From Desulfovibrio sp. (GTDB taxonomy: Bacteria > Desulfobacterota > Desulfovibrionia > Desulfovibrionales > Desulfovibrionaceae): 64,000 nt of DNA. A model generated the notes under the pieces. It was not told the origin of the DNA, did not search any database, and saw only the letters and a list, made by a program, of their open reading frames with translations. Position 1 is the stretch's first letter. Every line of letters starts with the position of its first letter. The position numbers were made by a program, and so were the translations under genes. Shown here piece after piece: positions 35,803-43,502 of the stretch. Location of the stretch: assembly GCA_017415765.1 (NCBI GenBank), contig JAFQED010000064.1:17381-81380 (forward strand), read 5' to 3'.

Positions 35803-36103
35803 TTTTAATAACATCTCAAATATTTCACCAATGTAAGCAACTCTTCTAGAGATAGAGTGTATAATAAGATGCCTTCCTGTGATTGGGGCTTTTGTGGTTT
35901 AACCGATTTGTAATTATCAATAAAAAAGAGTATAACAAATATTTATATAAAGTTTGTCATATTGGAATACTTCTTGTGATTCAAAAAGGACGTTGCATTA
36001 AGACCCATTATACAAAAGTATGTACTTTATCATGGGCTACAATAATTCAAGAACACTATCTTATATAAATCTTACACTTTCCTGCCATAGGCAAGGAGCA
36101 GGC
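35803..36103 (+). promoter_or_regulatory. AT-rich leader region with a predicted promoter for the glycan genes
   Basis: These 301 bases hold no credible gene. TTGTAA (35908-35913) and TATAAC (35931-35936) are spaced by 17 bases, a good sigma-70-type promoter. A second TATAAT lies at 35860-35865 with a poor -35. The region is strikingly AT-rich compared with both flanks and leads into the glycosyltransferase gene at 36104. Confidence 0.5.
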
Positions 36104-36979
36104 ATGAAACTCTGGATATTGCTGCCCGCATACAACGAAGAGGCGTCACTGCCGCGGCTTTTCCCTCGCATCAGGGAAGCCTGCACGGCGCAAGGGTTTG
36201 ACTGGCAGATCGTCGTGCTTGACGACGGCAGCACGGACGCCACTTGGGAATGCTTGCAGGCCATGCGCGAAGAATATCCCCTCATCCCCCTGCGCCATGC
36301 CGTCAACAGGGGGCTGGGCGAAACTGAAAGGGACATCTTTGAATACGCGGCTGCCAATGCCGCCCCCGACGACGTGGCCCTGCGCCTTGACTGCGACGAC
36401 ACGCACGATCCCTGTTTCTTCCTCTCCATGGTACGGAAGCTGGAAGAAAGCGGCGCGGATGTGGTGGTGGCCTCGCGCTTTCAGCAGGGCGGCGGGCAGG
36501 ACGGTGTGCACGGCTACCGCCTGCTGCTGACCATGGCCGCCAGCCTGTACATGCGCATGCTGTTTCCCATCAAAAACATTCGCGACTATTCCTGCGGCTT
36601 CCGTGCCTACCGTATCCGCATCCTCCAAGATGCCATAGAAATTTTCGGCAACAATTTCATTCAGATGAAGGGGCTCGGCTTCACGTCCACCCTAGAGACC
36701 ATCGTCAAGCTGAACCTGCTTGGCGCCCGTTTCCGGGAAGTGCCCTTCCTGCTGCACTACGCCCGCAAGGCCAGCCCCAGCAAGATGCTCTCAAGCATAA
36801 CCACCCTGGGCTACATGATCATGACCGTGTTGCACTGGTGGCCGCTCGGCGGCTGGCGCGCCGCGTACAAGGGGCTGGCCGACCACTACCGCCGGGACGC
36901 GGCCGGAGCCGTTGCAGCCTTCAGAAAAGGCAACCGCAAGCTGCCGCTCTTCTCCTCCATCGGCGGCGGCGGCGTCTAG
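36104..36979 (+). CDS. Family 2 glycosyltransferase (dolichyl-phosphate-mannose-synthase-like)
   Basis: A 291-residue GT-A enzyme. It begins MKLWILLPAYNEEASLPRLF and has QIVVLDDGSTDATWE (nucleotide binding), the metal-binding acidic motif RLDCDDTHD, and a C-terminal region rich in hydrophobic residues (LGYMIMTVLHWWPLGGW). It resembles DPM1/GtrB-type enzymes that load a sugar onto a polyprenyl phosphate or extend a lipid-linked glycan. The ATG at 36104 has AAGGAG at ideal spacing. It is the first gene after the AT-rich leader, followed by asnB after 44 bases. Donor and acceptor cannot be told from sequence. Confidence 0.9.
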   Translation: MKLWILLPAYNEEASLPRLFPRIREACTAQGFDWQIVVLDDGSTDATWECLQAMREEYPLIPLRHAVNRGLGETERDIFEYAAANAAPDDVALRLDCDDTHDPCFFLSMVRKLEESGADVVVASRFQQGGGQDGVHGYRLLLTMAASLYMRMLFPIKNIRDYSCGFRAYRIRILQDAIEIFGNNFIQMKGLGFTSTLETIVKLNLLGARFREVPFLLHYARKASPSKMLSSITTLGYMIMTVLHWWPLGGWRAAYKGLADHYRRDAAGAVAAFRKGNRKLPLFSSIGGGGV

Positions 36980-37023
36980 GCTCTCATGGTCGCGCGCACA
37001 AACCACCCGGGAGGTCACGGCAC

Positions 37024-38934
37024 ATGTGCGGCATAGCAGGCATCTTCGGCGGTTCCCTGCCGCGCGCGCCGCGCCGCGCCGCCACGGAAGCCATGCTGCA
37101 GGCCATCGCGCACCGCGGGCCGGACGGGCAGGGCCTGGAAGCGGAAGACGGCTGGAGCCTGGCACACTGCCGGCTGGCCATCATCGCGCCCGGAGAGGGC
37201 GCCCAGCCCATGTGGTCGCCCGACGGGCGCTACTGCCTTGCGTACAACGGGGAAGTCTACAACTACGTGGAACTGCGCCAACAGCTTGAGACGGAGGGCG
37301 TGACTTTCGCCACGGGCACGGACACCGAAGTTGTGCTGCAGCTCCTCATCCGGTCCGGCACGGCGGGGCTGCGGCGCTGCAACGGCATGTTTGCCCTGGC
37401 CCTGTATGACACGCGGACAAGAACCCTGCTGCTCGCCCGCGACCATTGCGGCATCAAGCCGCTCTATTACGCGCCGCTCGCCGACGGCGGCATCGCCTTC
37501 GCCTCGGAAATCAAGGCGTTGTTCCACTGCCCCGGCTGCCGCCCCGAGGCTGACCGCGAAAGCCTGAACGCCTATCTGGTCTTCCAGTTCTGCCTGGGCG
37601 ACAAGACCCTGTTCAAAAATATCTTCAAGCTGCCGCCGGGCCATGTGCTGCTCCATGCGGAAGGCGAGGGGAACCGCACGCAGCCTTGGTACCGGCAGGA
37701 CACGTCGCTCGACATCTACCACAACGAGACGTATTTTGTGGAGGCGCTGCGGCACCATCTGGAGCGTTCCGTGCAGCGGCAGCTGCGCAGTGATGTCCCT
37801 TTGGGAGCGTATCTCTCCGGCGGGCTTGATTCCAGCATCGTCGCCACGCTCGCTGCCCGGCACAGCAGAAATTTTTCCTGTTTTACCGGTTACTTCACGG
37901 AATCCCCGGCCTACGACGAAACGCGCTACGCAAAAGCCGTCTGCGATGCCACAGGCGTCAATCTGCATGCCGTGGCGCCTTCCGAACAGGATTTCGTTGA
38001 CTGGATGCCGCGCATCATCAGGGCCATGGACGAACCCGTGGCGGGACCCGGCGTTTTCCCCCAGTTTCTTGTTTCCCGGCTGGCCAGCCGGCATGTCAAG
38101 GTCTGCCTCGGCGGGCAGGGCGGCGACGAGCTGTTCGGCGGCTATGCCCGTTACTTGGTGGCCTACCTGGAGCAGGCCCTCAAGGGAGCCATTTTCGAAA
38201 CGCAGTCGGAGGGCCGGTTTGTCGTCACGCTGGAGTCCATCGTGCCCAACCTGCCAGTGCTGCGCCAGTATGTGCCCATGCTCCGGCAGTTCTGGCAGAG
38301 CGGCCTGTTTGAAAGCGCAGACCGCCGCTACTTCGCCCTGCTCAACCGCGCCCCCCATATCCTGCCGCTGCTGACGCCCGAGCAGCAGCGCAACCTGGAC
38401 ATGGAAGGCCTGTTCAGCCGGTTCGCCGAATTGTTCAACGGCGCGGGCAGCATGTCCGGCATTAACCGCATGCTGCATGTGGACCAGCAGACCCTGCTTC
38501 CGGCCCTGCTGCGGGTGGAAGACCGGGCGAGCATGTACTCCGGCCTCGAATCGCGCGTGCCGCTGCTGGACCCGGAAATCATGCGCCTGGCCGTGAGCAT
38601 CCCCCCGACCATCAAGTTCAAGGGAGGAAAGCTGAAAAACGTGCTGCGCGAGGCCGTGGCGCCCTTTATCGTCCCGGAGGTGCTGCGCCGCAAGGACAAG
38701 ATGGGCTTCCCCGTGCCGCTGGGCGAGTGGATGCGACGCCCGCCTGTGCGCGACTTCGTCTGCGACATTCTCCTGTCCCGGCGCAGCAGGCAGCGCGGCA
38801 TCTACAGCCTTCAGGCGCTGGAAAACCTTGCGTGCACGGACGACAACGGCAGCCGACGCGCTCTCTGGGGCGCGCTGTGTCTGGAGTTGTGGCATCAGAC
38901 ATTTATTGACAATCTGTCCGCCGACGCGTGTTGA
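37024..38934 (+). CDS. asnB: Asparagine synthase (glutamine-hydrolysing) family amidotransferase
   Basis: A 636-residue AsnB-type enzyme. The N-terminal glutaminase begins MCGIAGIFGG with the catalytic Cys2, then IAHRGPDGQG and CLAYNGEVYNY. The synthetase domain has the PP-loop LSGGLDSSIVATLA, the QGGDELFGGYARY motif and the C-terminal KFKGGKLKNVLREA. In glycan loci such enzymes often amidate sugar acids or substrates other than aspartate, so that role is as likely as asparagine supply. GGGAGG precedes ATG 37024. The last 99 codons are duplicated 2375 bases downstream (see repeats). Confidence 0.92.
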   Translation: MCGIAGIFGGSLPRAPRRAATEAMLQAIAHRGPDGQGLEAEDGWSLAHCRLAIIAPGEGAQPMWSPDGRYCLAYNGEVYNYVELRQQLETEGVTFATGTDTEVVLQLLIRSGTAGLRRCNGMFALALYDTRTRTLLLARDHCGIKPLYYAPLADGGIAFASEIKALFHCPGCRPEADRESLNAYLVFQFCLGDKTLFKNIFKLPPGHVLLHAEGEGNRTQPWYRQDTSLDIYHNETYFVEALRHHLERSVQRQLRSDVPLGAYLSGGLDSSIVATLAARHSRNFSCFTGYFTESPAYDETRYAKAVCDATGVNLHAVAPSEQDFVDWMPRIIRAMDEPVAGPGVFPQFLVSRLASRHVKVCLGGQGGDELFGGYARYLVAYLEQALKGAIFETQSEGRFVVTLESIVPNLPVLRQYVPMLRQFWQSGLFESADRRYFALLNRAPHILPLLTPEQQRNLDMEGLFSRFAELFNGAGSMSGINRMLHVDQQTLLPALLRVEDRASMYSGLESRVPLLDPEIMRLAVSIPPTIKFKGGKLKNVLREAVAPFIVPEVLRRKDKMGFPVPLGEWMRRPPVRDFVCDILLSRRSRQRGIYSLQALENLACTDDNGSRRALWGALCLELWHQTFIDNLSADAC

Positions 38935-38968
38935 CGCCTTCGGGGGAAACGCATGAGAGAGAGAGAGA
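38638..38968 (+). repeat. 331-bp direct repeat, copy 1 (asnB 3' end + SD + ATG + GA tract)
   Basis: The last about 297 bases of asnB, the following 18-base gap, the ATG of the acyltransferase gene and the first 14 bases of its GA tract recur at 41013-41343 at a constant offset of 2375. I count 5 mismatches by eye. The copies lie in direct orientation on both sides of the acyltransferase gene. Confidence 0.95.
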
Positions 38969-40929
38969 GAGAGAACAAATATCGCCCCGATATTGACGGT
39001 CTTCGAGCGCTGGCCGTGCTGCTTGTCGTCGGCTACCACGCTTTTCCCGGTAAAATACAGGGCGGTTTTATAGGTGTAGACATATTTTTTGTTATCTCCG
39101 GTTATTTGATCACCTCTCTATTGATAGATGACACCATAAATAACAGATTCAGCATTATCACTTTCTATAACAGGAGGATCAGAAGACTTTTACCAGCTCT
39201 TATTACAGTCCTTATAGCCATACTCATCTTCGGGTATTTTGCACTTCTCCCAATTGAATTAAAAAATTTAGGAAAGCATATTTTTGGCGGTTCATTTTAC
39301 ATATCAAATTTCATTCTTTGGAATGAATCCGGATATTTTGATATAGAAGCAACCCTCAAACCATTATTGCATCTCTGGTCGCTCGGTGTGGAGGAACAAT
39401 TTTATATATTTTTCCCATTTGTTATATTTATATGCACAAAATATAAATTACGGATATTTAATCTAATATTTATACTATGCTTATTCTCCTTTTTTTGTTT
39501 ATGTTATACAGATCAAATTTCAGCTTTTTATTCACCAATTTCTAGAGCATGGGAGTTGCTTTCCGGAGCTAGCTTAAGCGCAATTCAGCGGCAGAAAAAT
39601 ATAAATTTAACAGCAACAAAGCATCGATCAACATTTTATAAAAACATAGATAACATAATATCAAGTTTAGGAATTCTCTTAATTTGCATTGCTGTTTTTG
39701 TGACTAATAGCAAAAAACCATGGCCCAGCTTTTTAACACTATTGCCAATATGTGGTTCTTTATTTATCATAGCTTCAGGAAGAAATGCCCTGATAAATAA
39801 ATTTTTTCTCTCAAATAGAATTGCAATATTTATAGGACTCATCTCTTACCCTCTATATTTATGGCACTGGCCTTTATTATCATTTTACTATATTATTCAC
39901 GGCGATCTTGGTTCACAATCTCGCTTACTTCGTATTGGAATTGTTCTCATTTCATTTCTTCTTGCCACCGTTACATATTATTTTATAGAATATAAAATCA
40001 GATTTAAATATAAAAATAAAACAATCCCAATATCATTACTCATAATCTTAACTGTTATAGGGCTTTCAGGAATCGCCATATACTTCTCAGATGGAATGTA
40101 TAATAGAGATAACATAAAGAAATATCTTGATTTTTCAGTTCAGCTCAAACCTTATATCCCTTATGATATGTCATGGAAAGGATATTTATCTGATGGAACT
40201 GGCTTACATTTTTGTAAATTTAAGGATACAGGAACATCACACACCGTCGCTATTGTTGGAGACAGTTTTGCCGGACATACATTTCACGGTTTAGCCTTAT
40301 TGGGAGAGAAATACAAGTTCAATACATTGTTGCTAGGTCGATTCGTACCGGGTGGAGAACATTTTGACCACGATCGCTCAGGGAAGTATAATGAACGGAT
40401 TATATCGATTTTAATTGAGAAAAAAGATATAGATAAAGTATTTTTATGTTTTCGTGGAATGTCATATATTGATGCAACAGATATTACACTAGGGTATAAA
40501 ACCTATAAAATTGATTACGGCAAGCCCATCGGCGACACCTTTTTTTCAGAGCTCCAAAAATATGTCAGTCTCTTAAATAGACATGGGAAAAAAGTTTATA
40601 TTGTTTCTGAAATCCCAACGCTTCCGGATAAAATCTATCATTATATTGATAGACCATTTAAAATCCTTGGTAATTTTCCGAATGATTTTCCAAAATTCAC
40701 TAAAGATGACGTAATAAAATATCAGAAAAAATATTTGTATGGTCTACAGAATATAAAAAATGCAACAATAATTCCAACTATAGAGAAAATGTGCAATCTC
40801 AACGAATTAAATGAGTGTCTCGTTTTCACTGCTGGCGGATTGCCGACAAGATATGACAACGCACATCTGTCATTTATCGGGAGCGAATTATTTGCAGAGA
40901 CAATATTGCTTCCCTATATTCTAGATTAA
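38953..40929 (+). CDS. O-acyltransferase (acyltransferase-3 + SGNH), AT-rich inserted gene with a phase-variable start
   Basis: A 658-residue membrane enzyme of the OafA/OatA type that acetylates a surface sugar. Residues 1-12 are the GA-tract peptide MRERERENKYRP, then IDGLRALAVLLVVGYHAFPG (with the catalytic His), GVDIFFVISGYLITSLL and about ten TM helices to residue about 380. The C-terminal SGNH domain has the Ser in VAIVGDSFAGHTFHG and the Asp/His in DNAHLSFIG. The gene is far more AT-rich than asnB, and the composition changes exactly after the GA tract, so it is clearly foreign. It is flanked by the 331-bp direct repeats. The SD is GGGGGAAACGC; the copy 2 version is GGAGG. Confidence 0.92.
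   Translation: MRERERENKYRPDIDGLRALAVLLVVGYHAFPGKIQGGFIGVDIFFVISGYLITSLLIDDTINNRFSIITFYNRRIRRLLPALITVLIAILIFGYFALLPIELKNLGKHIFGGSFYISNFILWNESGYFDIEATLKPLLHLWSLGVEEQFYIFFPFVIFICTKYKLRIFNLIFILCLFSFFCLCYTDQISAFYSPISRAWELLSGASLSAIQRQKNINLTATKHRSTFYKNIDNIISSLGILLICIAVFVTNSKKPWPSFLTLLPICGSLFIIASGRNALINKFFLSNRIAIFIGLISYPLYLWHWPLLSFYYIIHGDLGSQSRLLRIGIVLISFLLATVTYYFIEYKIRFKYKNKTIPISLLIILTVIGLSGIAIYFSDGMYNRDNIKKYLDFSVQLKPYIPYDMSWKGYLSDGTGLHFCKFKDTGTSHTVAIVGDSFAGHTFHGLALLGEKYKFNTLLLGRFVPGGEHFDHDRSGKYNERIISILIEKKDIDKVFLCFRGMSYIDATDITLGYKTYKIDYGKPIGDTFFSELQKYVSLLNRHGKKVYIVSEIPTLPDKIYHYIDRPFKILGNFPNDFPKFTKDDVIKYQKKYLYGLQNIKNATIIPTIEKMCNLNELNECLVFTAGGLPTRYDNAHLSFIGSELFAETILLPYILD
38955..38974 (+). repeat. 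(GA)10 tract in the acyltransferase start
   Basis: Ten GA units begin at the G of the start ATG and encode alternating Arg-Glu. The current length is in frame with the conserved NKYRPDIDGLRALAV. One unit fewer leads to TGA 8 codons after the tract, and one more also meets an early stop, so the gene is switchable and presently ON. Confidence 0.95.
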
Positions 40930-41012
40930 AACATCAAATTGCTGAAAGATGTAACACCTTACGAATATGAAATACTTGACATAATAAAGAGATTTTTTAT
41001 ATACTATTCTTT

Positions 41013-41309
41013 AACGTGCTGCGCGAGGCCGTGGCACCCTTTATCGTCCCGGAGGTGCTGCGCCGCAAGGACAAGATGGGCTTCCCCGTGCCGCTGGGCG
41101 AGTGGATGCGACGCCCGCCGGTGCGCGACTTCGTCTGCGACATTCTCCTGTCCCGGCGCAGCAGGCAGCGCGGCATCTACAGCCTTCAGGCGCTGGAAAC
41201 CCTTGCGGGCACGGACGACAACGGCAGCCGACGCGCTCTCTGGGGCGCGCTGTGTCTGGAGTTGTGGCATCAGACATTTATTGACAATCTGTCCGCCGAC
41301 GCGTGTTGA
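41013..41309 (+). pseudogene. Duplicated 3' fragment of asnB
   Basis: This piece encodes the last 98 or so codons of AsnB (VLREAVAPFIVPEVLRRKDK ... IDNLSADAC) with only a few changes (for example ENLACTD becomes ETLAGTD). It has no N-terminal domains, glutaminase or PP-loop. The junction with the AT-rich upstream DNA is abrupt at 41012/41013. It is not a functional gene but one arm of the direct repeat. It carries the better ribosome site (GGAGG) for the methyltransferase gene that follows. Confidence 0.93.
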
Positions 41310-41327
41310 CGCCTTCGGAGGAAACGC

Positions 41328-42183
41328 ATGAGAGAGAGAGAGAATGTCCCTATCACAACGGTTCGGGATTTCTGGGACAGCAACCCCCTGTTCGCGGGCG
41401 AAGGAGCCGGAGAGCCGGGTACGCGCCCATGGTTTGAGCAGCATGAAAGGGTGCTCGCCGCAGATTGCCTTGCGGATGAACGGGCACTGTCATTTGTGAC
41501 GCAGGATGTGCGCAAAGACGCATGCATCTTGGATGTGGGCTGCGGCCCGGGATTCTGGGTGCGCTTTTTCCTCCGCCGCGGCTTCCAGCGCGTATGGGCC
41601 TGCGACCTGACGCCGCAGGCGGTGCGGCTCACACGAACAAGCCTGGACATCTTCGGCTTGCGCACGGAAGGAACCATTCAGGAAGGCAACGCGGAACAAC
41701 TGCCGTATGAAGATGCGACATTCGACCATGTCAACTGCCAAGGCGTCATTCACCACACTCCGGATACTGAGCAGTGCGTGCGCGAATTTTTCCGCGTCCT
41801 GAAACCGGGGGGGACAGTGTGTTTTTCCGTCTACTATAAAAACTTCATTCTGCGCCATCCGGCCTTGTTCCGCACCGTGCAACGCGCTCTTTCATCCCTT
41901 GTCGGCCTCAAGGGGCGCGGACGGGAGGCAATGCTGCGCGACGCAAAGAATGCGGAGGACATGGTTCGCCTGTTATGACGGCGCTGACAATCCCATCGGC
42001 AAGGCCTACACTCTGGATGATGTGCTGCGCATGGTGCGGGCGACCGGCCTTATCCCGCTTGGGCATCGCCGCAGCTTTTTCCCGGCGCGAGCCATTCCCC
42101 TCCCCGTGCCGCGCCAGCTGCACCGTCAGCTTGACCGCCATTGCGGTCTGCTTGTCATGGTGAGGGCCTATAAGCCTTGTTGA
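41328..42183 (+). pseudogene. SAM-dependent methyltransferase with a 1-base frameshift near its end
   Basis: The first frame (41328-41978) starts MRERENVPITTVRDFWDSNP. It has the SAM-binding motif ILDVGCGPGFWVRFFLRRGF, the acidic motif region, NCQGVIHHTPDTEQCVREFF and LKPGGTVCFSVYY, a class I methyltransferase. It stops early at TGA (41976). A second frame (+1) continues the same protein: YDGADNPIGKAYTLDDVLRM to KPC at 42183. Removing one T of TTAT near 41973 would give a continuous MVRLYDGADNP. The catalytic domain is complete, so the truncated form might still be folded. The start carries a (GA)7 tract, in frame. The frameshift is not in a simple repeat. Confidence 0.82.
41330..41343 (+). 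repeat. (GA)7 tract at the methyltransferase start
   Basis: Seven GA units overlap the G of ATG 41328-41330 and read MRERE. In the present length the tract is in frame with VPITTVRDFWD (ON up to the later frameshift). Confidence 0.93.
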
Positions 42184-43466
42184 CGACAGCTTTTTCGGCG
42201 GCAGCCCTGCGCAATGACGCGCTTGCCCAGTGCGGCCGCTACTGGCCCGTGGGCAGCGAGCCAGTGGCCGCTCTGCCCATGCCCGCGCCTGCGGCGCTGC
42301 CGCAGGAGGTTTTGCCGCCGCGCCTGGTCATGGTGCGCCTGCCCGAATTTGCGGAGGATGTGGGCGTGGCCGGCGCGCTGGCCGTACCGCAACACTACTG
42401 CCCTGCTTCTGGCCGATGGACGGATGTGGACTGGCTTTGCGTCATGGGCTGGTTCCTCCACAACCTGGCCGAGCGTGCCCACGAGGACGCCCATGGCCCC
42501 ATACACTCCTACAGCTTCCGTCTGCACGGCTGGGACGAACGCATCTGGAAGCACGCCTGGGTCAACCGCGCAGCCCTGTTCCTACGGCGCTGGGCGGCGG
42601 AAACGGCAGGCAGGCCGGAAGAAGAACTGCTTGGCCCCATGCCCGCGGCGGAAATCCGGCTGACGCACGATGTGGACGCCATCCGCAAGACATTCGCCAT
42701 CCGGGGCAAGCAAAGCGCTTTCCTGCTGTTCAACGCCGCACGCCGTGCGCTGCACGGTCGTCGGCGCGAGGCGCTTTCCTGTCTGCGCAAGGCCCTGCGC
42801 TTCTTTTTCACGCCCGGGGACGACTGGGGCTTCGAACGCATAGCCCGGCTGGACGAGGCCCATGGGCTGACCGCCACCTTCCTTTTCGCCGGTTGCCCCG
42901 CGCCGCCGCCGTGGAAGGATTTCCGCCGCTGGCTCATAGACCCCCAGTACGACGTGGCCGCGCTGGCGGGACGCATTGCGGCGCTGCGTCATGCGGGGCA
43001 TCGCGTCGGCCTGCACCCGTCGGTTGCCGCCTGGCGCGACGCAGACAGACTGCGCGCAACGGCGGAACGCGTGGCTGCGGCGGCAGGCGGCCCTATCACC
43101 GTATGCCGCCAGCACTGGCTCATGTTCTCCTTCGCGCGCACATGGGCCGCGCAACAGCAGGCCGGCATAACGGAGGACTGCACCCTGGGCTTCAACGACA
43201 GGTCGGGCTTCCGCAACGGCGCGGCGCTGGCCTTTACACCGGCGGGCTCATTTGGTAGTTACCGTGCATGGCCGCTGGCCCTCATGGATTCCCATCTCCA
43301 CGACTACGCAACCTGCCCGGAGGCGGCTCAAAAAACGACCTTGCACATCCTGAAAGAGCTGTGGGCGACAGGCGGGCAGGCGACAATTTTGTGGCATCCG
43401 CACACCATTTCCAACGATTACGGCTGGCAGACGACGTATAATTTTTTATTGAACCGACTGCAATAG
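42177..43466 (+). CDS. Polysaccharide deacetylase-like protein
   Basis: A 429-residue protein of the NodB-like type found in glycan loci. A roughly 150-residue N-terminal region (GWFLHNLAERAHEDAHGPIH; WDERIWKHAWVNRAALFLRR) precedes a metal-site motif EIRLTHDVDAIRKTF (HDVD). Then come TATFLFAGC, HRVGLHPSVAAW and TEDCTLGFNDRSGFRNGAAL and the final LHILKELWATGGQATILWHP. It probably removes an acetyl group from an N-acetyl sugar. The start is TTG at 42177, overlapping the end of the methyltransferase frame; GAGGG lies 11 bases upstream. Its 3' end is partly repeated at 45120-45254. Substrate unknown. Confidence 0.82.
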   Translation: MLTTAFSAAALRNDALAQCGRYWPVGSEPVAALPMPAPAALPQEVLPPRLVMVRLPEFAEDVGVAGALAVPQHYCPASGRWTDVDWLCVMGWFLHNLAERAHEDAHGPIHSYSFRLHGWDERIWKHAWVNRAALFLRRWAAETAGRPEEELLGPMPAAEIRLTHDVDAIRKTFAIRGKQSAFLLFNAARRALHGRRREALSCLRKALRFFFTPGDDWGFERIARLDEAHGLTATFLFAGCPAPPPWKDFRRWLIDPQYDVAALAGRIAALRHAGHRVGLHPSVAAWRDADRLRATAERVAAAAGGPITVCRQHWLMFSFARTWAAQQQAGITEDCTLGFNDRSGFRNGAALAFTPAGSFGSYRAWPLALMDSHLHDYATCPEAAQKTTLHILKELWATGGQATILWHPHTISNDYGWQTTYNFLLNRLQ

Positions 43467-43502
43467 TGAAGGAGCGAGCTATGCAGGAGAGAGAGAGAGA
43501 GA
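43368..43502 (+). repeat. 135-bp direct repeat, copy A (deacetylase 3' end + SD + ATG + GA tract)
   Basis: The last about 100 bases of the deacetylase gene, the gap, the start codon of the radical SAM gene and its GA tract recur at 45120-45254 at a constant offset of 1752. I count 9 mismatches (about 93% identical), so this duplication is older than the 331-bp one. Confidence 0.93.

Larger units (their letters stand above)
41013..41343 (+). repeat. 331-bp direct repeat, copy 2
   Basis: Matches 38638-38968 (see that entry). It places the asnB 3' end, ribosome site, ATG and GA tract directly in front of the methyltransferase. Recombination between the two copies would delete 2375 bases, including the whole acyltransferase gene, and rejoin asnB to the methyltransferase. 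Confidence 0.95.

Noticed and set aside
38953-38974. GA tracts as purine-rich ribosome-binding sequences
   Set aside because: Four tracts lie after the start codon and two lie deep in genes. Separate Shine-Dalgarno sequences are present at correct spacing.
37015-39039. Minus-strand frame of 674 codons
   Set aside because: It is antisense to the asparagine synthase gene and carries no motif. It crosses the GA tract only by chance, since GA/TC repeats contain no stop.
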